From Limnochordia bacterium (lineage in GTDB: Bacteria; Bacillota; Limnochordia; DUMW01): a stretch of DNA of 64,000 bases. Below, piece after piece: positions 53,770-61,150 of the stretch. Position 1 is the stretch's first letter; the number at the start of each line of letters is the position of its first letter. The notes beneath the pieces were generated by a model. That model saw nothing but the letters and a program-made list of their open reading frames with translations. It had not been told where the DNA came from and ran no database searches. Made by a program: the position numbers and the translations under genes. Where the stretch lies: the NCBI GenBank assembly GCA_023230925.1, contig JALNWK010000008.1, forward strand, positions 9,629 through 73,628. Reading direction: 5' to 3'.

Positions 53770-54663
53770 TTAGTACCGTTCCAGGCCAATTTTGGCCACA
53801 CCTGTATTCAGTGAAATGGTGTACTTCGTACCGGCAATAGAATAACCTTCGTCCATCCACGTTCTATCATCGATCTGTAAGAGCCCTTTTTGGAAGTTCT
53901 TGGCGGTGATTCCGCCTTTACTAATAACCTTTACTCCGGCATTACGTGGCACCCGAATGGTCACATTGCCCACCCCGCCGTTTATGTTGATACTTGCCTC
54001 AACCTGGGAATCCCCGAGGATAATATCCAGATCTCCTGCGCCCACGTCCACATTCATGCTCTTCACCACTGCAGAACGTAGATCCGCCTCTAGCTTACCA
54101 GCACCCATCTTGATCACTAAGTGCCAGGGAACCTGATTAGCAATAAACACCTCACCCTTAGCACGACGGGAGCCACCAAAAAACCAGTCTTTCCTCGGAA
54201 GAGACAGGGAGTACTCAGCGACGCTACCGATGCGGGTTACCTCCCACCTTGGCGCCTGGTCGTAGACCGAGAAGGTGGAGTTAACCATCTGCAATGAGGG
54301 CTCTGCCTTCACCTCCAGGCTACCTGCGGGAATATCCATGTGCAACCGACCCTCGGAAACATCACCGGGAAACCCATCACTAAAGGTGCTGCGTTGCACC
54401 TCGTGCACATCCCCCACATAGAAGAAAACCCAGAAAAACACACCAAACCCCAATGCTATCACCAGAAGAACCAATAAGATTGTCCCCAAAATGGAACGCC
54501 GCTTGCCCACAAGAAGACTAAACCCAAGTAGGATCAATAGAGCCGGCCAAGCTCGATACAAACTTGACCAGATGGACCAGCTCAGCATCCCTAGGTTGTT
54601 AAGTAGCAATATGCTACCTAGAAACAATAGCAGAATTCCACCAAATAAACGTGAGGGGGCCAT
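53770..54663 (-). CDS. LiaF-like membrane protein (toast_rack/DUF5668 type)
   Basis: A 297-residue protein with N-terminal membrane segments (LFGGILLLFLGSILLLNNLG; ALLILLGFSLLVG; LGTILLVLLVIALGFGVFFW) and a C-terminal beta-solenoid-like region with DUF4097/toast_rack character (AGSLEVKAEPSLQMVNSTFS; VKSMNVDVGAGDLDIILGDS; ASININGGVGNVTIRVPRNA). LiaF-type proteins restrain envelope-stress kinases in Firmicutes. It lies 4 bases after a PspC-domain gene; no LiaRS kinase pair is in the window. Confidence 0.8.
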   Translation of the reverse strand: MAPSRLFGGILLLFLGSILLLNNLGMLSWSIWSSLYRAWPALLILLGFSLLVGKRRSILGTILLVLLVIALGFGVFFWVFFYVGDVHEVQRSTFSDGFPGDVSEGRLHMDIPAGSLEVKAEPSLQMVNSTFSVYDQAPRWEVTRIGSVAEYSLSLPRKDWFFGGSRRAKGEVFIANQVPWHLVIKMGAGKLEADLRSAVVKSMNVDVGAGDLDIILGDSQVEASININGGVGNVTIRVPRNAGVKVISKGGITAKNFQKGLLQIDDRTWMDEGYSIAGTKYTISLNTGVAKIGLERY

Positions 54664-54667
54664 ATCC

Positions 54668-55069
54668 CTATTCCTTTCTCGTGCTGTTCACGATTAATGC
54701 GATTCCACAGACAATTAGTGCCGCCGGCCAGAAGAACTTCCTGAACCGAATGAACACAACTCCAGGCACGAAATTTCGTACTAGGAATAATAGGCCAAGA
54801 AGCATTAAGATTATGCCTATTACCTGCTGGGAAGACATCCGGCTTTCATTGTCTGTGCGACTAGCAGTTGGTTCTACGGGTCCAAAACCAGATGACTCGG
54901 GAATAATAATCACAGCTACGATGTACGCGATTAACCCCACACCGGTAAACAAAAGGATAACCCATAACAAGCGGATGAGTACAGGATCAACGTCTAGATA
55001 TTCAGCCAACCCTCCGGCGACACCACCGATCATCCGGTCAGTTCTAGATCTATAAAGCCTCTTTGCCAA
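54668..55069 (-). CDS. PspC-domain protein
   Basis: A 133-residue protein: an N-terminal PspC domain (RLYRSRTDRMIGGVAGGLAE, LIRLLWVILLFTGVGLIAYI, VAVIIIPES) and two more membrane segments (VIGIILMLLGLLFLVRNFVP, FFWPAALIVCGIALIVNS) like the N-terminal part of LiaF. Start TTG. Second gene of the cluster, directly before the LiaF-like gene. Confidence 0.88.
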   Translation of the reverse strand: MAKRLYRSRTDRMIGGVAGGLAEYLDVDPVLIRLLWVILLFTGVGLIAYIVAVIIIPESSGFGPVEPTASRTDNESRMSSQQVIGIILMLLGLLFLVRNFVPGVVFIRFRKFFWPAALIVCGIALIVNSTRKE

Positions 55070-55093
55070 AACCCTCGCCCCTTACCATGTCAA

Positions 55094-55324
55094 TTAGTTG
55101 TCATCGACTTTTGCATCGTGGATATCTATGGTATCCCATTCCGGTTCCTCGGGAATAATAATCCAAGCAGCAATGTAGAAGATTAGTCCTGCTCCCCAGT
55201 ACAATGACGCGATCACCCAGAGTAACCGGACAAGACTCGGGTCGATGGAGAAATATCGAGCAATTCCTCCGGCAACACCGCCTAGCTTTTTATCAGTGCG
55301 GGAACGGTATATCTTCTTTGACAT
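55094..55324 (-). CDS. PspC-domain protein, minimal
   Basis: A 76-residue protein that is little more than one PspC domain (KIYRSRTDKKLGGVAGGIAR, LVRLLWVIASLYWGAGLIFY, IAAWIIIPEEPEWD). It is a paralogue of the next gene. Such proteins sense membrane stress in the phage-shock response. 24 bases before the next PspC gene. Confidence 0.88.
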   Translation of the reverse strand: MSKKIYRSRTDKKLGGVAGGIARYFSIDPSLVRLLWVIASLYWGAGLIFYIAAWIIIPEEPEWDTIDIHDAKVDDN

Positions 55325-55330
55325 ATACTT

Positions 55331-55726
55331 TCAACCCTTTCCTATGTGGGTTCTCAATTCAATCATCAGACCCAACAGGTGTTTAAAATTCATCACCCGA
55401 CATGACGCATTCTGCTCACATCGCTCGGTTAAGAATTTGTCTTCGGTGACAAGAATATCAGCATACTCTTGCGCAGTGTGCAGGATAATCTCATCCGGCA
55501 TTGCGGTGCTAGCCTCAGGAGTAGCGACTACAAGGCGCGGCACTGTTTGCAGCTGACTGCGTTTTCTCCCATCGGAAATGGCGGCTATCTCCCCTTCTTG
55601 AATTGGGGTAGAAAGAAACCTAAGATAACCTCGTCTTATTATGGGTAGAAAATGGGGCAAAACATCATCTGCTGCGACCAAGTCAAAGGCATTGCTATCT
55701 AGCATCACTTTTACGGGAAATTCCAA
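55331..55726 (-). CDS. PIN-domain-like protein
   Basis: A 131-residue protein starting with TTG (EFPVKVMLDSNAFDLVAADD). The N-terminal VMLDSNAFD, the central acidic residues and C-terminal ADILVTEDKFLTERC fit a PIN nuclease fold (three to four Asp/Glu). No antitoxin gene precedes it; the next upstream gene is a DUF2007 protein. It could be a stand-alone nuclease or a solitary toxin. It ends 7 bases before the PspC gene. Confidence 0.7.
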   Translation of the reverse strand: MEFPVKVMLDSNAFDLVAADDVLPHFLPIIRRGYLRFLSTPIQEGEIAAISDGRKRSQLQTVPRLVVATPEASTAMPDEIILHTAQEYADILVTEDKFLTERCEQNASCRVMNFKHLLGLMIELRTHIGKG

Positions 55727-55831
55727 TCTTCAAACCCCTAAATCAATCACTAGCTTACCCTACAGGTTAAGCTTACTACAGGATGAGGGACTTTTCAACT
55801 ATGTTGGAGCCTTTAAACAAAGCCGGAAATG

Positions 55832-56083
55832 CTAGTAGCCTTGTTCCTCTTCACCCTCATCTGTCACTACATCCTTAAGAATGTCCAGAGCTTGTTTCTC
55901 ATCTTCTTCCCGCACCAATAGTTTGATCCCACCAAAGGCAAAAACGGCCCCTGGGTAGACCTGGGCAATACTCTCATTTTTAAGTACCGAGGGGATCCCG
56001 CTAGAATCCAGTCTTGTCTTCGCTAGGTCTGCTGCCACTAGGTTGTTGTACTCACCAACCACTACAAGTTTTCCGCTGAGCAT
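55832..56083 (-). CDS. DUF2007 family protein
   Basis: An 83-residue protein (KLVVVGEYNNLVAADLAKTR, LDSSGIPSVLKNESIAQVYP, GGIKLLVREEDEKQALDILK) matching the DUF2007 signal-transducing-like fold, common in bacteria, function unknown. Start is the ATG eight bases after GGAGG; the longer frame begins before that RBS. Confidence 0.82.
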   Translation of the reverse strand: MLSGKLVVVGEYNNLVAADLAKTRLDSSGIPSVLKNESIAQVYPGAVFAFGGIKLLVREEDEKQALDILKDVVTDEGEEEQGY

Positions 56084-56269
56084 CCTTGACACCTCCGAAT
56101 AGTAGATATTCATACCGTTCCTGGTCTTACTGTATAGAAGAGGTCTTACTAATATATTATTAGCTTTCCATCAAATTTTCTCCTTTATCTTACGGGAAAT
56201 GGAGGTGGTAGAGAATGAGAATCTGTGATAGATTAAGTAGTGTCTATCACCTACCCTGGAGGATTTAGT

Positions 56270-57871
56270 GTGCGCGACGTTACAATTCTGGACGGCTATA
56301 TCGACGAACCATCTTGTTTAGGTGTTCCACCATACCTATCACCCCATATCCGCTATATGTATGGAGCCTGCCGGGATGCTGGCGCAACGTCTATTGACTA
56401 TTTTACCATCGACCAGATCAGAGCCAAGCTGAAAGACTGGGCCGCTGAACAACAGGGGCGTTTGGTGGTGATTGTGTGTGGAACCCCGGTTCCCGGTCGC
56501 TATCTGGGAGGTCGACCGATTAGCATCGCAGAATTGACTAAGCTGGCCGGGTTTTTGCATGACTATGGCGTCCTGACATATCTATCCGGACCCTTAGCCG
56601 AACTTGGATTGTCTGTGCCAAGCATTGAGCACTACACAGGTGAAGCGGCGGCCTTAGATGTATACCGGGTATTACAAGGCCCCGTCTTAGATGAACCCTT
56701 TGTCGCATCCCTGGCGCGCTGGGCGATCCTAGGAGCGGAGGTTGTGCTCAAACATCCTAACTTCCCTAAAGTAGTCTGTGAACTGGAAACCTTTCGGGGA
56801 TGCCTGCGCAACCAAGGGTGTACCTTCTGCAGCGAGCGGTTGAAAACCGTGCGTTATGTACGCCGGGTTCCTGACATCATTGCCGAAGTCAAGATCCTCT
56901 ACGAATATGGAATTCGCCATTTTCGCCTCGGCTGTCAACCGGATCTCCTCTCCTTCGGTAGAACCGGCCACAAGTTGGGAGTTAAGACTATCACTAGTCT
57001 GTATGAGGGTATCCGGCATGTAGCTCCCGATCTAAAAATGCTCCACATGGATAATGTCAACCCCACCACCGTTGCTACGCACCCGGAATGCAAAGACATC
57101 ATCAGGACCATTGTTAAGCACAATACCCCCCAGGATGTGGCATCCTTCGGTCTTGAATCAGCTGACCCTGCGGTATTGGTAGCAAACAACATTGGCACTT
57201 CACCGAGACTTGCTCAGGATGCCATCAGGATCATAAACGAAATCGGAGGAGTAAGAGAAGCTGGTTTATGCAAATTATTACCAGGGATCAATTTTCTCCA
57301 CGGTCTACAGGGCGAAACCAAGGCGACCTATGAGATTAACCTCTCCTATTTACAGCAAATCCGTGATCAAGGGCTGCTGCTTAGGCGGATCAATGTAAGG
57401 CAAGTACGCCCTGTGGGGGGTTACACCCCGCAGAAAGTTGATAAATTCCGGTTCAAGCAATATAAGCAAACCATCAATGAACAAATTAATAAACCGATGC
57501 TCCAACAGCTCTACCCCATCGGCACCGTGTTGGAGGATGTGATCATGGAAGCCTCCGAAGGCCCAATCACCTTCGGTAGACAACTGGGCAGTTATCCCAT
57601 TCGGGTGGGAGTACCAGGAAACTACCCCCTGGGCACCCCATTAACAGTGAAGATAATTGACCACGGTTTTCGTTCCATCACTGGCATTAGGATACCTTTC
57701 GCGATTAACCAAGCTTCCCTACAGGAACTGGAGAGTATCCCCGGCTTAGGGAAAAAACGGGCCCGGCGCATTTTCCTTAACCTACCAATTCAAGGCCCGG
57801 CTCATCTAGCCGAAGTACTTGATCCCCAGGCCCCATTGGAGTTATTAATCAACCTAATTGACGGATACTAA
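56270..57871 (+). CDS. radical SAM protein with C-terminal helix-hairpin-helix (COG1031 type)
   Basis: A 533-residue protein. N-terminal about 170 residues precede a cysteine cluster CLRNQGCTFC with CX5CX2C spacing, not the usual CX3CX2C, then a TIM-barrel (LEYGIRHFRLGCQPDLLSFG-like: YEYGIRHFRLGCQPDLLSFG). The C-terminus has a TRAM-like region and a helix-hairpin-helix (LQELESIPGLGKKRARRIFL). This architecture is COG1031, mostly known from archaea. The reaction is unknown; nucleic-acid modification is a fair guess from the HhH. Start is GTG seven bases after GGAGG. Confidence 0.82.
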   Translation: MRDVTILDGYIDEPSCLGVPPYLSPHIRYMYGACRDAGATSIDYFTIDQIRAKLKDWAAEQQGRLVVIVCGTPVPGRYLGGRPISIAELTKLAGFLHDYGVLTYLSGPLAELGLSVPSIEHYTGEAAALDVYRVLQGPVLDEPFVASLARWAILGAEVVLKHPNFPKVVCELETFRGCLRNQGCTFCSERLKTVRYVRRVPDIIAEVKILYEYGIRHFRLGCQPDLLSFGRTGHKLGVKTITSLYEGIRHVAPDLKMLHMDNVNPTTVATHPECKDIIRTIVKHNTPQDVASFGLESADPAVLVANNIGTSPRLAQDAIRIINEIGGVREAGLCKLLPGINFLHGLQGETKATYEINLSYLQQIRDQGLLLRRINVRQVRPVGGYTPQKVDKFRFKQYKQTINEQINKPMLQQLYPIGTVLEDVIMEASEGPITFGRQLGSYPIRVGVPGNYPLGTPLTVKIIDHGFRSITGIRIPFAINQASLQELESIPGLGKKRARRIFLNLPIQGPAHLAEVLDPQAPLELLINLIDGY

Positions 57872-57996
57872 TCCTTTACTTACCCTGCTATTCCCTCAAT
57901 TACCTGATTCCAACTTACATTAGGTCCCTAGAACCGTTTCTGACCTGAATCATGATACATATTCTGTTTTTAACGCCAAAAACCTACTTTAGACCC

Positions 57997-58025
57997 TTGC
58001 ATTTACCGTGGTTTAATATTAGAAT
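57997..58025 (+). promoter_or_regulatory. SigA-type promoter of ParB-like gene, copy 1
   Basis: TTGCAT, 17-base spacer, TAGAAT. The same -35 and spacing are found in front of the second gene copy (63840-63868). The predicted transcript starts almost at the first leader hairpin. Confidence 0.75.
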
Positions 58026-58032
58026 ATACATG

Positions 58033-58071
58033 GCGGGGAGAAATTTGTCCCGCGGGTACCAGTTTGTACCC
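58033..58071 (+). promoter_or_regulatory. two tandem leader hairpins, copy 1
   Basis: Hairpin 1: GCGGGG...TCCCGC (58033-58053), loop region AGAAATTTG. Hairpin 2 directly after: GGGTAC-CAGTTT-GTACCC (58054-58071). The arrangement is repeated in copy 2 with a changed but still paired second stem, so it is probably an RNA structure at the 5' end of the mRNA, about 35 bases before the start codon. Confidence 0.7.
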
Positions 58072-58104
58072 ACTAGCATTTTTTGCGAAAGGAGGAATGT
58101 AAAA

Positions 58105-58491
58105 ATGTTGTTCCGTCGAAAGAAAGTGTTGTCTTTTGACCAGGAAAGGACCAAATACCCTGTGTTATATCGACGAGCACTTGGGGTTCACCCGGTTGAA
58201 GTTGATAGGATCGTTGGAAGCGTTGGCCGTTCCCATGATATTGATGCTGACTTCCGGTTTAAAGGGATTTTCAGCAAAGAGCGGTCCCACAATATTTCCC
58301 GTGCTATGGAACGCGGCGAACCCTTTGCCGCCATTAAGGTATATGAACTGAATGGGAAGTATTATGTACTGGACGGGCATCATCGTGTAGGTGCAGCCAA
58401 AAAACTTGGTCAAGAATTCCTAGATGCTGATATTACCCAGTTCATCCCCAGTGGGTCCAGTCATCGCACTCAGGCCGGGAATCCGGCCTGA
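58105..58491 (+). CDS. small ParB-like (ParB/sulfiredoxin-fold) protein, copy 1
   Basis: A 128-residue protein starting MLFRRKKVLSFDQERTKYPV. The motif VGSVGRSHDIDADF, a KAYEL-like strand (AAIKVYELNGKYYVLDGHHR) and DGHHRVGAAKKLGQEFLDA form the ParB N-terminal/sulfiredoxin fold with its GHHR phosphate-handling loop, without the ParB DNA-binding domain. Orphan proteins of this type are common in Firmicutes and of unknown role. Start ATG behind AAAGGAGG. A partial copy of the gene begins at 63950. Confidence 0.82.
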   Translation: MLFRRKKVLSFDQERTKYPVLYRRALGVHPVEVDRIVGSVGRSHDIDADFRFKGIFSKERSHNISRAMERGEPFAAIKVYELNGKYYVLDGHHRVGAAKKLGQEFLDADITQFIPSGSSHRTQAGNPA

Positions 58492-58500
58492 CCCTTCTTT
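58471..58500 (+). terminator. terminator of the ParB-like gene
   Basis: CAGGCCGG-GAAT-CCGGCCTG hairpin overlapping the stop codon, followed by a T-rich tail (cccttcttttattttatt). Confidence 0.75.
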
Positions 58501-58514
58501 TATTTTATTCTTCA

Positions 58515-58546
58515 TTGTCAACCCACTTACAATTGCCGGTTGACAA
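58515..58546 (+). promoter_or_regulatory. BirA operator upstream of bioY
   Basis: TTGTCAACC-N14-GGTTGACAA is a perfect 9-bp inverted repeat that fits the BirA box form TTGTnAACC-N14/15-GGTTnACAA. The right arm overlaps the -35 box of the bioY promoter, as expected for repression by biotinyl-AMP-bound BirA. Confidence 0.85.
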
Positions 58547-58568
58547 GTCCCGCGTATAGCAGTACAAT
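58540..58568 (+). promoter_or_regulatory. SigA-type promoter of bioY
   Basis: TTGACA, 17-base spacer, TACAAT; the -35 is inside the BirA operator. About 33 bases to the ATG. Confidence 0.85.
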
Positions 58569-58600
58569 ACTCCCAAGATAAGCCTCTGGGAGATGATTCA

Positions 58601-59146
58601 ATGCATTTTAGCACCCTTGACATCACAAAAGTTGGGCTGTTTGCTGCTTTTGCAGTTATCGCGGCCATGCTCTTGCGCTTCGCTGCAGATATTGTTCCCT
58701 TCAGTCTACTGCCCTTTGTAGCCATATTTGCTGGTACGGTCCTCGGTAAAAAGTTGAGTTCGGTGAGCATGTTCCTGTATATTCTCCTTGGACTGATTGG
58801 TCTTCCTGTCTTTGCAGCTCCGCCCTTTGGTGGCATTGCCTATGTGCTGAATCCCACCTTTGGTTTTCTCCTCGGTTTTGTTCTGGCGGCCTACACAGCC
58901 GGACTAATCCTTGAGAAGTTCGGCAGGACCTATGTCAATTACTTGGTTGCATCGATAGCCGGTATCTTGGTAATATATCTTATTGGGATCCCTTATTTAG
59001 CACTGATCTTACATTTTTACATGGGGCAGGCTATCAGCCTCAATCAGGTTTTGAAGATTGGTTTCTACCCTTTTATTCCTTTGGATCTGATTAAGGCGGT
59101 GATTAGCTCAGTTTTGGCCTATCGGATCAAACGACGCCTCCCCTAG
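58601..59146 (+). CDS. bioY: biotin transporter BioY
   Basis: A 181-residue membrane protein, S-component of an ECF-type biotin transporter. Features: ITKVGLFAAFAVIAAMLLRF, SLLPFVAIFAGTVLGKKLSS, LYILLGLIGLPVFAAPPFGG, YVLNPTFGFLLGFVLAAYTA and the C-terminal IPLDLIKAVISSVLAYRIKR. The BirA operator in front confirms a biotin role. ECF ATPase genes are not in the window. Start ATG behind GGGAGATG. Confidence 0.93.
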   Translation: MHFSTLDITKVGLFAAFAVIAAMLLRFAADIVPFSLLPFVAIFAGTVLGKKLSSVSMFLYILLGLIGLPVFAAPPFGGIAYVLNPTFGFLLGFVLAAYTAGLILEKFGRTYVNYLVASIAGILVIYLIGIPYLALILHFYMGQAISLNQVLKIGFYPFIPLDLIKAVISSVLAYRIKRRLP

Positions 59147-59160
59147 GAGGAGAGAGTTTC

Positions 59161-60522
59161 ATGAACCTTAGACCCGGACAATTACTCAGCCTACGGGCCA
59201 ATGACCTAAATGATATCGGTCAAGGAGTTGGGCGCATAGACAATATGGTCGTCTTCGTTGATGGACTACTCCCTGACGAAGAGGCAGAAGTTGAGATCAC
59301 TTTGGTGAAAAAGAACTACGCCACGGCAGTTATCCGGCGAATCACCACACCATCGGTACAACGGGTGATACCTCAATGTCCTACATACCCCCAGTGTGGT
59401 GGGTGTCAGGTTAGTCATCTCTCCTACCAGGGACAGCTTGCCTACAAAGAGAGTAAAGTCCGCAAGGCGCTAACCCGCATCGGAGGGCTTCAGCTAGACG
59501 AAAGGGTGTTCAAGCCAATTGTACCCAGTAACCCCTTTGGTTACCGAAATAAGGCACAGTATCCGGTGGATACGATCGACGAAAAGATAGTGATGGGCTT
59601 TTACGAACGGGATAGCCATCGGATCATTCCGTGTATCGATTGCCCACCCCAGCATCCCCTCAGTGCTAGATTAGTCCAGGTACTACCTGGTATCCTTCAA
59701 CACCTTGGCATCAGTTGCTACGACCAAAAAACGGGCTCCGGTCTGATTCGTCATGCCGTCTCCCGGGTCAGTTTCTCCCATAACGAACTGTTGCTAGTTC
59801 TTGTGGTAAACTCACCCAAACCCCTCCCCCGTAAAGAGCAGCTAACCCGCCAACTCCGAAGAGCAATCCCCGAGTTGGTAGGTATTGTACAGAACGTAAA
59901 CATTGACAATACAAACAGGATCCTCGGTCAGCAGTCCTTCCTCCTTGACGGTCGGGATCACATATTTGAAAAGTTGGGTACCTATGAGTTCATTATTTCG
60001 GCCACCTCTTTCTTTCAGATAAACCCCCTACAAGCAAGAAGACTATACGATACAGTGAAGGATGCAATTGAGCCTTCCACCAAGACCGTTGTGGATGCCT
60101 ATTGTGGAACTGGAACCATCGGCATTTACGTCAGTGACCAAGTGCAAAAGGTTATCGGGATTGAGGAGCATCCGTCCTCGATACTTGATGCATTAAGGAA
60201 TGCCAAGCATAACCAAGTGGACAACTGCCAGTTCCACACGGGAAAAGTAGAAAGAATCCTCCCTACCCTACTCCCTAGAGAACACGTTGATCTGCTGCTT
60301 GTGGATCCACCCCGTAGGGGCTGTGCTCCCGAAGTAATTGATGCCCTTTTGCACAACAATATTCCAAATCTAATCTACGTATCCTGCAACCCAGCATCAT
60401 TGGCCAGGGACCTTTCCTATCTAACTCAAGGCGGATACCAAGTGCAGAGGGTTGTCCCCGTAGACATGTTCCCGCAAACATCCCATGTGGAGTGTGTGGT
60501 ATTGATAGCCAAGACTGGTTAA
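59161..60522 (+). CDS. rlmD: 23S rRNA (uracil(1939)-C5)-methyltransferase RlmD/RumA type
   Basis: A 453-residue methyltransferase. TRAM domain (IGQGVGRIDNMVVFVDGLLP), iron-sulfur cysteines (CPTYPQCGGCQVSHLSYQGQ, with a fourth Cys in CIDCPP), SAM-binding site (VVDAYCGTGTIGIYVSDQ) and catalytic site (LIYVSCNPASLARDL with DPPRRGC). Many Firmicutes carry RlmCD-type versions that act on U747 and U1939, so the exact uracil is uncertain. Starts 15 bases after bioY behind AGGAGG. Confidence 0.9.
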   Translation: MNLRPGQLLSLRANDLNDIGQGVGRIDNMVVFVDGLLPDEEAEVEITLVKKNYATAVIRRITTPSVQRVIPQCPTYPQCGGCQVSHLSYQGQLAYKESKVRKALTRIGGLQLDERVFKPIVPSNPFGYRNKAQYPVDTIDEKIVMGFYERDSHRIIPCIDCPPQHPLSARLVQVLPGILQHLGISCYDQKTGSGLIRHAVSRVSFSHNELLLVLVVNSPKPLPRKEQLTRQLRRAIPELVGIVQNVNIDNTNRILGQQSFLLDGRDHIFEKLGTYEFIISATSFFQINPLQARRLYDTVKDAIEPSTKTVVDAYCGTGTIGIYVSDQVQKVIGIEEHPSSILDALRNAKHNQVDNCQFHTGKVERILPTLLPREHVDLLLVDPPRRGCAPEVIDALLHNNIPNLIYVSCNPASLARDLSYLTQGGYQVQRVVPVDMFPQTSHVECVVLIAKTG

Positions 60523-60689
60523 TAATGGGACTTAAGAAGTGGCGCGAATACGACCCATGCAAAGATGCAGGTGATGTTTCTTGGTATGGATGGAACGTGG
60601 AAACAGATCGAAATATTTTCAAGGCTTTAATTTCGCAATACCGGTCGAGCGATTACCTGTTGTTCTTGCTATACTGGATAGCTGGAAGT

Positions 60690-60920
60690 GGAGAATGGAA
60701 TTATCGGACAAAGCCAAATCTGTAAGCAGAATGCAACATTGCACATTTGGATGAGGATATTACGCTGGATGCAGCAAATATCATGCCGCCCGAATGTTCA
60801 AGGACCTGACAGGTCGAATGCCCTTTGAAACCATACGCGCCCTACGGCTAACCAAAGCGGCGCAGGCCTTGCAGTCTTTCGACGAAAGAGTAGTGGATGT
60901 GGCAATAGACAGCGGCTTCT
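60690..60920 (+). pseudogene. decayed AraC-family helix-turn-helix gene
   Basis: In two frames the plus strand reads DEDITLDAAN, then YHAARMFKDLTGRMPFETIR, ALRLTKAAQALQSFDERVVD and VAIDSGF, followed by a TAG. This is the AraC DNA-binding domain (helix 1, the central TGxxPFEYIR segment, helix 2 of xIxVAxxxGF) with at least one frameshift near 60784 and a stop right after the GF. No complete gene remains; the following ~200 bases have no clear product. Confidence 0.75.
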
Positions 60921-61150
60921 AGCGTGAGGTTGGATTGAAGTGCCTATATGATCGTAATGGAACCACTTATTACCTGATTTCACAGAAATCTACTCAGCAA
61001 ATAGGAATGCTGAAATCGGCAAAGGCAAAAGAGAGTCTAATTCCAGAAGTCTATCATCGTACCAAAGGTTCGGATTTGGGCGGTTCTATTTCCCAACCTT
61101 TCTTCAAGTCATGTGTCTATATAGGTGAAAGCTTTCAAGGAGATCAGATA

